A stretch of DNA of 64,000 nucleotides from an uncultured Prevotella sp. (GCA_905233985.1 CAJOFA010000008.1:55534-119533); one strand, 5' to 3'; shown: positions 16,841-25,889, numbered from the stretch's first letter. Made by a program: numbers and translations. The notes: generated from the letters alone by a model not told the origin.

Positions 16841-17746
16841 GTGCGTCAGATGAAAGAAACAGAGCATACCCCAACCCCGTCCGTGGCTATTGTCATGGTG
16901 CTGTATCACCCCAGAAAGGAAGATACAGAACGCATCATGCGCCTTACCGAGATGTGTCGCGGGGTCATCGTGGATAACTCAGCAACCAGGTCTTTTGAAG
17001 AAGAGCACGTCGGTTTGATGCATTACATGCCTTTGCTACGGAATGTCGGAATAGCTGAGGCCCAGAACCTTGGCATGAGATATGTTTTCGACCATACTGA
17101 TGCGACACACATTGTCTTTCTGGATCAGGACAGCGATGTGCCCATCACCTATGCAGAGGACATTGCCAAGACTTTCGATAGTATCAAGCGTGACTTCCCC
17201 AATCTCGCCTTTCTCGGCCCGAAGACAGAGAACAAAGAGACTGGAAAGGAATACAAGTCCGTCATTCACAAAGAGAAGGCACTATCGTCCCATTTCATCC
17301 TCAAGCGGGAAGTTATTTCCTCGGGAGGATGCACAACGAGGGAGATCCTGGAAAAGGTCGGACTGAACAACAGCAAACTGTTTATTGACTATGTAGACTT
17401 TGACTGGTGCTGGCGTGCCAGAAGCAAAGGATATGTGTGCGGCGTTACGCCCGATATAACCATTATGCACATGGTAGGACAAAAGACCATCTATATCGGT
17501 GGATATACCATTATTGTGTCCTCCCCTACCCGTTATTTCTATCAATTTCGGAATTACATGTGGCTACTTCGGAAGAATTATGTACCTTTGCAATGGAAAA
17601 TCAATAAGGGTATCAAACACCTGACCCAGTTTATCTACTTCCCGGTATTCATCAAGTCAGGTACAACCTGCTGGAAATACATGGCAAAAGGATTCTGGGC
17701 AGGCCTTACCCGAACAAGTGAAAAAGAATACAGAACATCTACATGA
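16841..17746 (+). CDS. Family 2 glycosyltransferase (rhamnosyltransferase-like)
   Basis: 301-aa GT-A transferase, related to the gene just upstream. VAIVMVLYHPRKED opens the fold, FLDQDSDVP (about 94-102) has the DXD-like motif, and FIDYVDFDWCWRARSKGY is the typical acceptor-side segment of rhamnosyltransferase-type GT2 proteins. The gene ends with ATGA overlapping the start of the following double glycosyltransferase. Two GT2 enzymes plus the two-domain enzyme suggest at least four transfer steps in the repeat unit. Confidence 0.88.
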   Translation: MRQMKETEHTPTPSVAIVMVLYHPRKEDTERIMRLTEMCRGVIVDNSATRSFEEEHVGLMHYMPLLRNVGIAEAQNLGMRYVFDHTDATHIVFLDQDSDVPITYAEDIAKTFDSIKRDFPNLAFLGPKTENKETGKEYKSVIHKEKALSSHFILKREVISSGGCTTREILEKVGLNNSKLFIDYVDFDWCWRARSKGYVCGVTPDITIMHMVGQKTIYIGGYTIIVSSPTRYFYQFRNYMWLLRKNYVPLQWKINKGIKHLTQFIYFPVFIKSGTTCWKYMAKGFWAGLTRTSEKEYRTST

Positions 17747-19959
17747 ATAAGATATCCATATATCTCTCAAATGCCAGTCTTACCCCTTCCAGCTACTACA
17801 GGCTGACACAATATTTTGTCCATACCAAGGCCAAACTGCATTCGGCATTGCCTGACAGCGTCTATACATGGTGGCACAACAAGGGGAAGAACGGCCCGCG
17901 CATATTCATGGTGTTCCTGTACATGATTTATGTCTTCCGCACGTTAGCATTTCTTTTTCACGACTGGTTGACGATGAGCAACGGAACCATTATTGTCTCG
18001 CGTGTCATCGTCCCACACCACATGCCGTGGATTCACAAATTTCTTGTCAAAAGGCTGGCTAAGAATAACCAGTTGATATGGGATTTCGACGATAATATCA
18101 TTGAAAACAAAAGCTGTCCTCCTGCAGACTTCCGCTTCTTCTCTCAATATAGTCATCAGATTGTTGTCACCAACGACTTCCTTCGGTCACTCATTGACAG
18201 CAGATATGCTGATAAAACGGTGATTCTCCCAACGACCGACGGCGATATGCTGGCACTTGACCCCGCCGTCATGACATCACAAAGAGAGTTGCTTTACTCC
18301 AAGGAGATTCGTCTTGTATGGGTAGCCACCGCCACGGGACTTCAATATATCAAGCCTATTATTCCTTCCTTAGACGAGGCAGCTCGACTTCTATATGAGA
18401 AACAGAGGAAGAAACTCAGCTTGCATATTGTCTGCAACAAGCCTCTGCACGCCAGCACGTCACAACTGAATATCGTCAACATCCCGTGGACACGCGAAAG
18501 AGCCAAACAAGAAATAGCCCAGGCACATATCGGCATCATGCCGCTACCCGACAATGCCTTCACACGAGGGAAGGGCGGTTTCAAACTCATTCAATATATG
18601 TCAGCCTCCATGCCGGTGATTGCTTCCAACGTAGGCTATAACAAACAAGTTGTTACCGACAAGGTCGGTTATCTTATCAACGACGAAGGAGCGGGGACGA
18701 CATGGACGCAAGCTATTCTCGAATTGTCTTCTGACTGGAACAACTACTTAGAAATGTCCCGTCAAGCAAGAAAGTACTATGATGATGCTTTTGCCTATGA
18801 CAAGAACAAGGCGTTCTGGGAAGAGATAACCTACAAAAAGCCTAAGCTTATCATGGTGGTCAACGAAGACAGATTCTTTCTGTCTCACCGTCAGGAAATT
18901 GCCTTGACCGCCCAACAAAAAGGTTGGGACGTGAAGATTGTCTGTAAAGATACTGGTAGGAGAAAAGAGGTGGAAGACTTGGGGCTGAAGATGATAGAGC
19001 TCCCCATCAATCCCACTGGAACCAATCTCAGAGAGGAAATCAGAACCTTCCTTTTCCTGTGGATATTATATCGGAGAAATACAGATGCCATCGTTCACCA
19101 CGTCGGACTCAAGAACATTCTTTGGGGAGGGTTGGCAGCTAAGTTTGCACAAGTTCATGGTGTCGTCAATGCCGTCAGCGGACTGGGAGTAACATTCTCA
19201 GACGAACGACACTCCCTGATGACTCGAGGCATCTTGCTCCTTCTGCGCTTCGCGCACCACCGTAAAAATGTCAAAGTCATTTTCCAGAATCACGAAGATA
19301 AAGAATTGTTTATCCGTCATTACATCATCAGCCAAGACAAAGCTGTATATATTAAGGGCTCTGGTATTGACTTAGAAGATTATCCCTATACGCCCGAAGA
19401 AAAATCAGAAGTGGTCAAGGTGCTATTTACAGCCAGAATGGTGAAGGAGAAAGGTGTCGTTGTGCTGATTAATGCCGCAGAACGCCTACGCCAAGAGTAT
19501 GAAGGAAAGGTGGAATTCTGGCTTTGCGGAGGACTGTCGGCCAACCCTAAAGCCATGAAGAAAGCAGAGTTGGAACGATTGTGCGACAGCAAATATATTA
19601 AATGGTTGGGCTATCGGGACGATGTAAAGAAACTGCTCATCCAGTCACACATCATGGCATTCCCGAGCTATTACCGCGAGGGTCTGCCGAAGTCACTCAT
19701 AGAAGCCTGCGCCATCGGACGTCCAATCATTACCACCGACTATATTGGCTGCAAGGATACTGTGGACGACGGGCATAATGGTTTCCTGATTCCTATCAAA
19801 GACAGTCAGGCATTGGCAGAGAAACTGAAAAGGCTTATAGATGACCCAGAACTGAGACACGTCATGGGACTTCAAGGCAGGGAAAAGGCAGAGAAAGAGT
19901 TTTCGTTGGTTGATGTCGTCAACAAACATCTGGGGATTTACCAGATGCTTACATCATAG
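17743..19959 (+). CDS. Double glycosyltransferase (two GT-B domains in one chain)
   Basis: 738 aa made of two halves. Residues 1 to about 365 are a GT-B-like domain (WDFDDNII, then RGKGGFKLIQYMSASMPVIAS in the donor-binding half). From about 370 a second GT-B domain of the GT4 family begins (PKLIMVVNEDRFFLSHR), with FTARMVKEKGV and the E-x7-E motif EGLPKSLIEACAIGRP. Each half is about the size of a complete enzyme, so this is a fusion that may add two sugars in succession. Start ATG overlaps the preceding stop by four bases. Followed by 74 non-coding bases carrying a GCGCG/TATATA motif. Confidence 0.85.
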   Translation: MNKISIYLSNASLTPSSYYRLTQYFVHTKAKLHSALPDSVYTWWHNKGKNGPRIFMVFLYMIYVFRTLAFLFHDWLTMSNGTIIVSRVIVPHHMPWIHKFLVKRLAKNNQLIWDFDDNIIENKSCPPADFRFFSQYSHQIVVTNDFLRSLIDSRYADKTVILPTTDGDMLALDPAVMTSQRELLYSKEIRLVWVATATGLQYIKPIIPSLDEAARLLYEKQRKKLSLHIVCNKPLHASTSQLNIVNIPWTRERAKQEIAQAHIGIMPLPDNAFTRGKGGFKLIQYMSASMPVIASNVGYNKQVVTDKVGYLINDEGAGTTWTQAILELSSDWNNYLEMSRQARKYYDDAFAYDKNKAFWEEITYKKPKLIMVVNEDRFFLSHRQEIALTAQQKGWDVKIVCKDTGRRKEVEDLGLKMIELPINPTGTNLREEIRTFLFLWILYRRNTDAIVHHVGLKNILWGGLAAKFAQVHGVVNAVSGLGVTFSDERHSLMTRGILLLLRFAHHRKNVKVIFQNHEDKELFIRHYIISQDKAVYIKGSGIDLEDYPYTPEEKSEVVKVLFTARMVKEKGVVVLINAAERLRQEYEGKVEFWLCGGLSANPKAMKKAELERLCDSKYIKWLGYRDDVKKLLIQSHIMAFPSYYREGLPKSLIEACAIGRPIITTDYIGCKDTVDDGHNGFLIPIKDSQALAEKLKRLIDDPELRHVMGLQGREKAEKEFSLVDVVNKHLGIYQMLTS

Positions 19960-19995
19960 AAAGAAATTATCGTATTTATATAATATTTCATGCAC

Positions 19996-20020
19996 CGCGC
20001 GCGTTATATAATATATAAAC
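19996..20020 (+). promoter_or_regulatory. CGCGCGCG-TTATATAATATATA motif before the WecA-like gene
   Basis: An alternating CG block followed by an alternating TA-rich block, ending 14 bases before the ATG at 20034. Closely similar elements precede wzi (23856-23837, minus) and lpxK (58848-58867). Function unknown. Confidence 0.45.
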
Positions 20021-20033
20021 AAATAAACGGTGA

Positions 20034-21128
20034 ATGACTATTGATATATATTTTACTCTTATAGCTCTTATTATCAGTTGCATAGGTGGTCTGCTCACGA
20101 CACCGGCCATACTTGACTTCTGCAAACGCAAAGGCTTGTATGACCTGCCCAGCGCCCGTAAAGTGCACAAGACGCAGGTACCACGCATGGGAGGCGTAGT
20201 GTTTCTGCCCTGTGTTATCGTTGGGTGCATTGTGGTTTTTGCCATCTACCGACTGAGCGGCGAAGAGAAGCTGACTCTGAGTATGTGGACGGTGTATTTC
20301 TTCTTCGGCGCATTGCTCATCTATGCTACAGGACTCATTGACGACATCTTAGGACTAAAGGCAAGAACGAAGCTGTTGGTACAGTTGCTGGCTGCCATTG
20401 CACTACCGCTTTCGGGACTTTATATCAACAACCTGCAAGGACTATTCGGCGTCTATGACATTCCGTTTTATGTCGGGGCACCGCTTACCATTTTCTTAGT
20501 GACCTTCGTTTCGAACTCGATGAACCTCATTGACGGCATCGACGGGTTGTCAGGAAGTCTGTCTGTAATGGCCCTCATCGGATTCCTCTACTACTTCACC
20601 ACATGGGGCGTTCCGTTCTACTCCATCATCATCGCATCGCTCATCGGTGTGTTGCTAGCCTTCTTGTGGTTCAACATATGGGGCAATGCTTCAAAAAACC
20701 GAAAAATATTCATGGGCGACACGGGATCACTGACATTGGGTTTCCTGTTATCGTTTCTCTGTCTGAAGTTGTCCATGGTGAACCTGAACCTCAAGCTGTT
20801 TGACGGTAACGGATTACTTATCTCCATGACGTTGCTGTTCATTCCCACTTTCGACGCGGCACGTGTGGCACTTATGCGTATCATTCACGGACGGTCGCCT
20901 ATGTCACCCGACAAGACACATATTCACCACAAGCTGATGAGGCTCGGATTGTCGCAGCATCAGACATTAGTGGTCATATCAGTACTTGCCGCGTTGTATA
21001 TCGCGCTGAATTACTTTCTCAGCCTCGTGTCCGACTTCAACATAATCGTCGTGACGGACATTTTACTCTATGCGCTGTTACACTTGCTCATCAATTTCTT
21101 TATCAAACAAAGAGCATCTGCATCATGA
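20034..21128 (+). CDS. Undecaprenyl-phosphate sugar-1-phosphate transferase (WecA/MraY superfamily)
   Basis: Polytopic PNPT enzyme of 364 aa that attaches a HexNAc-1-phosphate from UDP-sugar to undecaprenyl phosphate, the initiating step of repeat-unit assembly. Visible motifs: RKVHKTQVPRMGG near the N-terminus, GLIDDILGL (the DD pair), NLIDGIDGL, FMGDTGSL, and the C-terminal HIHHKL motif (near 297-302) that marks WecA-like enzymes. About ten membrane helices. The stop overlaps the start of the next gene as ATGA. It could instead serve a general O-antigen-like pathway. Confidence 0.9.
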   Translation: MTIDIYFTLIALIISCIGGLLTTPAILDFCKRKGLYDLPSARKVHKTQVPRMGGVVFLPCVIVGCIVVFAIYRLSGEEKLTLSMWTVYFFFGALLIYATGLIDDILGLKARTKLLVQLLAAIALPLSGLYINNLQGLFGVYDIPFYVGAPLTIFLVTFVSNSMNLIDGIDGLSGSLSVMALIGFLYYFTTWGVPFYSIIIASLIGVLLAFLWFNIWGNASKNRKIFMGDTGSLTLGFLLSFLCLKLSMVNLNLKLFDGNGLLISMTLLFIPTFDAARVALMRIIHGRSPMSPDKTHIHHKLMRLGLSQHQTLVVISVLAALYIALNYFLSLVSDFNIIVVTDILLYALLHLLINFFIKQRASAS

Positions 21129-21733
21129 GAAAGAAACTTAATCAAGTGTCAGAAGCGTTTCGCAGGGTGGCAGACTTTACCATAGCCGTGTTCTCGCTTT
21201 ATGTATTCTCCCCCCTCTTCCTTTATTGCTGGCTACGCATCAAGCTGGAGGATGGAGGCAGCGTTATCTTTCGGCAGGAGCGCATCGGAAAAGGCGGGCG
21301 GCCATTCACTATCTATAAATTCCGCAGCACCCGACTTGACGTCAAGGATGAGGGTTATCATCTGTTCAGCGGGAAGAAAGATGACCATAAGTTGACAAAG
21401 ACGGGAAAGACATTGCGTGCCCATCATTTAGACGAGCTGCCACAGCTGTGGAACGTGCTGAAGGGCGATATGGCTTTTATCGGTCCGCGCCCTGAACGGC
21501 AATACTACATTGACAAGATTATGGAGCACAATCCACGTTACGCCGAGCTTTACCAGATTCGCCCAGGTGTCACGTCGTATGCCACGCTCTACAACGGTTA
21601 CACAGATACGATGGAGAAGATGTTGCGCCGCTTGGATCTTGACTTGTATTATCTGGAACACCGCTCGTGGTGGTTCGACATGAAGATACTCATCAAGACT
21701 TTCCTCAGTATCGTCTTCGGAAAACAATTCTAA
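21125..21733 (+). CDS. Bacterial sugar transferase (monotopic phosphoglycosyltransferase)
   Basis: 202 aa, WcaJ/WbaP-type catalytic domain: one N-terminal membrane segment (about 17-36), the FRQERIGKGGRPFTIYKFR stretch, the LDELPQLWNVLKGDMAFIGPRPE motif containing the catalytic Asp-Glu and the PRP signature. Its reaction, transfer of a sugar-1-phosphate to undecaprenyl phosphate, is the same class of initiating step as the upstream PNPT enzyme, so the locus encodes two alternative initiators. The stop codon shares bases with the stop of the convergent lipoprotein gene. Confidence 0.9.
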   Translation: MRKKLNQVSEAFRRVADFTIAVFSLYVFSPLFLYCWLRIKLEDGGSVIFRQERIGKGGRPFTIYKFRSTRLDVKDEGYHLFSGKKDDHKLTKTGKTLRAHHLDELPQLWNVLKGDMAFIGPRPERQYYIDKIMEHNPRYAELYQIRPGVTSYATLYNGYTDTMEKMLRRLDLDLYYLEHRSWWFDMKILIKTFLSIVFGKQF

Positions 21734-22206
21734 TACTTCCTGAAGTGGAAGTTATATCTGTCAGATTTCATCTCTAACTCGTCGCTGGTGAGATTCGTCA
21801 CAAAGAACGCCTCACGCAGGTTATAGATGCCAAACCTGTTGAGCACGGCAGGGTCCTTGATTTTGATGTCCGATGAGTCGCGGTTACTATAGTAAGGCTC
21901 CGTGAGAATGAGCGAATCTCCAGTATGATTAAAACGGAACACGATATTCTTCGTAATGTCTCTCTCGGGGTCCTTGATTTCCAGCAGATCCTTCTGCACA
22001 GCCCAGAAGAACAAGCTGTCACGCATATCTGTCTGTCCGCCAGTTGAGATGGTGTCCAGCTGCTTCAACTGCCAGAATCCGTCCAGCTTTCCGTTGTCCG
22101 ACATCTCCAGCGTACAAGAGGTAAAGAATGGTATAAGGATAAAAAGGTATAAGGGCAGAAGAAGTTTTACCGACCCGGGAACCTTGTTGAAATGATTACT
22201 TCTCAT
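21730..22206 (-). CDS. Lipoprotein, lipocalin-like hypothetical
   Basis: 158 aa. A hydrophobic N-terminus (about 12-30) ends in FFTSC, a fair lipobox with Cys31, so the protein is probably lipid-anchored and outer-membrane bound. The remainder (GFWQLKQLDTI..., FRFNHTGDSLILTEP) resembles the small lipocalin-like lipoproteins common in Bacteroidales, without an identifiable function. It follows wzi on the same strand after 30 bases, so it may be cotranscribed with it and be a capsule accessory protein. Confidence 0.65.
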   Translation of the reverse strand: MRSNHFNKVPGSVKLLLPLYLFILIPFFTSCTLEMSDNGKLDGFWQLKQLDTISTGGQTDMRDSLFFWAVQKDLLEIKDPERDITKNIVFRFNHTGDSLILTEPYYSNRDSSDIKIKDPAVLNRFGIYNLREAFFVTNLTSDELEMKSDRYNFHFRKY

Positions 22207-22236
22207 ATCTTGTTGATTTCTTTTTGCTTATTCCTA

Positions 22237-23817
22237 TTAATATTTCTTTGTCTTTTTCGTTTGAATGATGCCCGTCTTGGCAATAGTCAGCTGGAAGCCG
22301 ATGTTGTTGCCATAGACAGAACCGAAGTCAGCTCCCACGGCAGCCTTGATGCTCCATCCATCCATTTTCGAGTAAGCCGGGAAACGGTAATGGGCCTCAG
22401 CCAACAGCTGCTGTGTGTTCTGCGGGTCGGAATAAGGACGGTAATAGGTGCCGTAGCTGCGCTGTAGGGTAGCCAGTATCCGATAGTGCAGCGTGTAGTT
22501 CGGGTCGCCGGCAAGACCTAAGTGCCACGCAACAAAGCGGTTGTTCCAGAAATAGATGGTGCCGTCCTCATTATAAAGCGGCGAGGTATAGAGTGGGTTA
22601 CCCATCGCCTGCCCCCAATGCTGCCAGCCGGTCAGCATGTGATGATTGTAGAAATTGTCGCGCCCACCGATGTGGTCACTGATGTTCTGTGTGTGGTCAT
22701 GATAGATAGGGCCGCTCTGGTATTTCGTGTATATATACTCCAGAACCACGTTGTTAATGAGTCGGTTCTCCTTGATACGCAACTCAACCCCCAGCAGGAT
22801 ATCCTTGAAATCGTAAACAAGATAGCGCTTTTTCTTCTTCACGTTCCATTCTTCCCCTGTTCCATAACCATCATAGTCAAGCTGGAACATACTGGAGTGG
22901 TCCTCAAAGAATTTGTCACCATAGACGCCGAGATACCAATCCTCATAGTCGAGGTTCAGGCGGAACACCCAACTGCCCAACTGGTTACCTGAAGCATTTT
23001 CATAAACCGTTCCTTTCTCAATGGTTTCACTACCGCTGGGAAGAAAAGCATGCCACATACCTTTAAGTCCCCCTTCATGCTGCACGACATCGGCAAAGCC
23101 CGTATTGTAAGACTTTCCACCGAATTGCGCACCCATCTCTAATCCCAGTTCCAACGAGACAGGGAAAAAACGGTAGTCGTTACCTATCTTGATGTAACCG
23201 GCCTTGCTATGGAACAGCGTGCCCTCTGAATATTTCGCGTGAGGGCTGCGGAAGTCCTTCTGCCAGTTGTCGTCAGTCATCTTGCCGTATGCAATGTGTC
23301 CCTTGAGGCTCACCCATCCGTTTGTGAATGGAAGTGCATAGTACTCCGGCAGCGCCAAACGAACCTGCGGAACAGGGCGTGCATTGATACCAAGAGCCTG
23401 CGAACCGGTACTCAACTCCTGATTCTTCAGTTCCATGGGATATTCTTTGCTACCCACCGTGAGCACGCCGCGCAGCCAACGCCCCTCAACGAAAGCCTGC
23501 TGCACGACAAACTTGCTCGTGAAGCCGTATGCTCCGGCAATGTCAAGACCGGCACCGAAACCAAACTTACGCCCGTTGTCATTCGACAAAGGACGCGAGA
23601 TGGCAGCACGCAGATAACCGTTGCTCTTGTCAAGCGAGCTCAGGCCATACTTGTTGGCGTTCAGCCACAGCGGTTCGTTGTCACCCCTCACCGTCAGCGA
23701 AGCCTGCATCTCCACATTATAGTTCAGCCCCTCTGTCGCCGTTTCGTCATCGTCAAAGGACTGTCCCAGCGCCGTCAAGGGCAATAGCGTCATCAGATAT
23801 AGTAAAAATCTTTTCAT
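22237..23817 (-). CDS. wzi: Capsule assembly protein Wzi
   Basis: Outer-membrane beta-barrel that anchors capsule polysaccharide to the surface. 526 aa with a signal peptide (MKRFLLYLMTLLPLTALG, cut before QSFDDD), the opening SLTVRGDNEPLWLNANKYGL, then many alternating-hydrophobicity strands with aromatic ends, typical of Bacteroidetes Wzi-family proteins. It ends with FQLTIAKTGIIQTKKTKKY rather than a terminal aromatic residue after a strand. It stands head-to-head with the repeat-rich secreted protein and tail-to-tail with the capsule operon. Confidence 0.88.
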   Translation of the reverse strand: MKRFLLYLMTLLPLTALGQSFDDDETATEGLNYNVEMQASLTVRGDNEPLWLNANKYGLSSLDKSNGYLRAAISRPLSNDNGRKFGFGAGLDIAGAYGFTSKFVVQQAFVEGRWLRGVLTVGSKEYPMELKNQELSTGSQALGINARPVPQVRLALPEYYALPFTNGWVSLKGHIAYGKMTDDNWQKDFRSPHAKYSEGTLFHSKAGYIKIGNDYRFFPVSLELGLEMGAQFGGKSYNTGFADVVQHEGGLKGMWHAFLPSGSETIEKGTVYENASGNQLGSWVFRLNLDYEDWYLGVYGDKFFEDHSSMFQLDYDGYGTGEEWNVKKKKRYLVYDFKDILLGVELRIKENRLINNVVLEYIYTKYQSGPIYHDHTQNISDHIGGRDNFYNHHMLTGWQHWGQAMGNPLYTSPLYNEDGTIYFWNNRFVAWHLGLAGDPNYTLHYRILATLQRSYGTYYRPYSDPQNTQQLLAEAHYRFPAYSKMDGWSIKAAVGADFGSVYGNNIGFQLTIAKTGIIQTKKTKKY

Positions 23818-23836
23818 TCCTTCTTTTTTCTTTATT

Positions 23837-23927
23837 CTTATATATAATAACGCGCGAAAGCGCCGATTATTGCAACTTTAGGGATTTTCCCCTCCGCTAT
23901 TAGGGAAAATCCTTTGCAAAGGTACGA
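23837..23927 (-). promoter_or_regulatory. wzi promoter and structured leader
   Basis: -7 box TACCTTTG at 23927-23920 (minus). The leader of about 95 nt then begins almost at once with a perfect 10-bp stem, GGATTTTCCC and GGGAAAATCC with an 11-base loop (23913-23883), then a GCGC-TTTC-GCGC mini-hairpin that runs into CGCGCGTTATTATATATA at 23856-23837. A 5'-terminal hairpin of this kind can stabilise mRNA; a regulatory role is possible. Confidence 0.55.
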
Positions 23928-23992
23928 AAAATGATGTTATTTTGCAAACGAAAATAATAACAAGCATGTCAAATCTTTAAAATATTACGATT

Positions 23993-25201
23993 ATGAAAAA
24001 GATGATAGCCCTGGTAGTAATGCTGGTCATGACCGCAACTGCCGCCAACGCGATGAGCTACGAACAGGCTCGCAATGAGGCCCTCTTCCTCACCGATAAG
24101 ATGGCATACGAACTCAATCTGACCGATGAGCAGTATGAGGCCGCCTATGAAATCAATCTCGACTACCTGATGGGAGTAACAAGTGTTGACGATGTCTATG
24201 GCGTCTATTGGGAGCGCCGTAACCTCGACATCAGCTACATCCTCCTCGACTGGCAGTGGAGAGCCTTCTGTGCAGCCAGTTACTTCTACCGTCCGCTCTA
24301 CTGGAGCGCCGGTTTCTGGCACTTCGCCATCTATGCACGCTATCCGCACCGCGACTACTTCTACTTCGGTCGGCCATACTTCTATGCCACCTATCGCGGA
24401 GGACATGCCTGGCATCGTCACGGAGGACACGGTTACTATCACGGACACCGTGACCACTTCCACCGCGGAGGAGATCGTGCACACTTCGGAATGCGCGACG
24501 GCTGGGACCGCGGAGACTATCGCGACGGCCATCGTCACGGCAACAGCTCGACACGCACCACTGTAGGCAACCACGGAAATCATGGTAACCACGGCAATCA
24601 TGGCAACCACGGGAACCCTGGCAATAATGGAAATCATGGCAATCACGGGAACCCTGGGAACTATGGCAACGACGGTAATCACGGAAATCATGGCAACGGC
24701 AACGTCATCAACCGCGACCGCATCGACAACACCCGCAGGGGAACATACAATTCCACTACGGCACCTGTCAACGGTAACGAGCGAGTAATATCGCCACGCT
24801 CTACTACGACAACCACGCCGCGCAGCACAACCACGACTCCGCGTAGCACCACAACGACACCCCGTTCATTCGGTAATACGACTCCGCGTAGCACCACAAC
24901 AACACCCCGTTCATTCGGTAATACGACTCCGCGTAGCACCACAACAACACCCCGTTCATTCGGTAATACGACTCCGCGCAGCACTACAACGTCGCCCCGT
25001 TCGTTCGGTAACACCACTCCGCGCAGCACTACGACAGCTCCGCGCAGCACCACACCGACCACTCGCAGCTTCGGCAACACCAGCCCGCGCAGCAATAGCG
25101 GCAGTCACGGAGGCAGCTTCAGCGGCAGTCATGGTGGAGGCTTCAGCGGCGGTCACAGTGGTGGTAGTCACGGAGGTGGCAGTTTCGGCAGACACCGCTA
25201 A
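23993..25201 (+). CDS. Secreted protein with His/Gly-rich and TTPRS tandem repeats
   Basis: 402 aa of unrecognised family. Signal peptide at 1-20 (MKKMIALVVMLVMTATAANA). A compact N-terminal domain (about 21-140) is rich in Tyr/Trp/Phe (for example SYEQARNEALFLTDKMAYELNLTDEQY). After that come a His-rich segment, a GNH/GNP tandem tract (24566-24699, 9-bp unit), a TTPRSTTTTPRSFGN tract (15-residue, 45-bp unit) and a Gly/Ser/His tail. Such composition suggests an extracellular or surface protein that could bind metal or be O-glycosylated at Thr/Ser; both are inferences. The repeats are prone to copy-number change. Stop codon overlaps that of the convergent phosphatase gene. Confidence 0.75.
   Translation: MKKMIALVVMLVMTATAANAMSYEQARNEALFLTDKMAYELNLTDEQYEAAYEINLDYLMGVTSVDDVYGVYWERRNLDISYILLDWQWRAFCAASYFYRPLYWSAGFWHFAIYARYPHRDYFYFGRPYFYATYRGGHAWHRHGGHGYYHGHRDHFHRGGDRAHFGMRDGWDRGDYRDGHRHGNSSTRTTVGNHGNHGNHGNHGNHGNPGNNGNHGNHGNPGNYGNDGNHGNHGNGNVINRDRIDNTRRGTYNSTTAPVNGNERVISPRSTTTTTPRSTTTTPRSTTTTPRSFGNTTPRSTTTTPRSFGNTTPRSTTTTPRSFGNTTPRSTTTSPRSFGNTTPRSTTTAPRSTTPTTRSFGNTSPRSNSGSHGGSFSGSHGGGFSGGHSGGSHGGGSFGRHR
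24793..25086 (+). repeat. In-frame tandem repeat, 45-bp unit
   Basis: Encodes the TTPRSTTTTPRSFGN unit about five times, with the central copies nearly identical at the DNA level and the outer copies degenerate (SPRS, APRS). The reading frame is kept in all copies. Confidence 0.85.
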
Positions 25202-25713
25202 TGCTCCAGGCGTAGCACCCTCACCTCAGCATTGCCCATGCGCTCTATCTCATGCATCTGCTTGTGATGATAAACAGCTTGAACGGCTTTGTTGATGATA
25301 CCATGACCGACGGCAACGACCGTCTGACCAGAATAGTTGTTCATAATATATTCCAGGAATCGCTGGGCTCGCCGTAACAGGGAGTCCAGCGATTCTACGT
25401 TATCAGGCCATTTCTCCCCTTTCAGGTCGGGAATGAAGCGCCCGGTAAAGTCACCCCAGTCGCGTTCACGCAGCAGCGGCGTCTCGGCAACAGACAATCC
25501 GTGCGGTTCGGCAATGATACGTGCCGTATCTATGGAGCGCTTCAGGTCACTCGACACCACAGCATCGACGTGAACGTCCCTCAGTTGTTCGCACACCTCA
25601 GCCGCCTGTGCCCTGCCCTTCTCGTTCAGTTCACCCTGCGTCTGTCCCTGCATAATCTGCTCCGCGTTGTCCACGGTCTCCCCGTGCCGCACCAAATAAA
25701 GCATTGTAGCCAT
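25198..25713 (-). CDS. Histidine phosphatase family protein
   Basis: Phosphoglycerate-mutase-like phosphatase; 171 aa from the ATG at 25713. The frame is open to 25875, but the -7 box at 25745-25738 lies inside that extension. Catalytic RHG motif in YLVRHGETVDNAEQIMQGQ (His10-11 region), the acid/base ERDWGDFTG, and the second His in VVAVGHGIINK. Substrate unknown: members act on phosphosugars, phosphonucleotides or cobalamin precursors. Divergent from dnaX. Confidence 0.88.
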   Translation of the reverse strand: MATMLYLVRHGETVDNAEQIMQGQTQGELNEKGRAQAAEVCEQLRDVHVDAVVSSDLKRSIDTARIIAEPHGLSVAETPLLRERDWGDFTGRFIPDLKGEKWPDNVESLDSLLRRAQRFLEYIMNNYSGQTVVAVGHGIINKAVQAVYHHKQMHEIERMGNAEVRVLRLEH

Positions 25714-25828
25714 ATCTCTTACCGTTTTGCTTCGGTGCAAAGGTAATAATAATAGCAGGAAGAAACAAAAGAAATGAAAAGAAAAAGGTAGGCTACACCT
25801 CGTAAATGAAAATAAATCAAAATTTATT

Positions 25829-25858
25829 TTGCATTTCGCTCGGTTTGCACTACCTTTG
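25829..25858 (+). promoter_or_regulatory. dnaX promoter
   Basis: TTG at 25829-25831, 19-base spacer, TACCTTTG at 25851-25858: a full match to the Bacteroidetes consensus. Transcription would start near 25862, 28 bases before the ATG at 25890. The divergent phosphatase promoter (TACCTTTG at 25745-25738, minus) lies about 85 bases away. Confidence 0.85.
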
Positions 25859-25889
25859 TGGCAAATTATCATCATACACTAACCGGACT

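Noticed and set aside
24566..25086. CRISPR-like direct repeats
   Set aside because: They are in-frame protein repeats of a secreted protein, not repeats separated by unique spacers.
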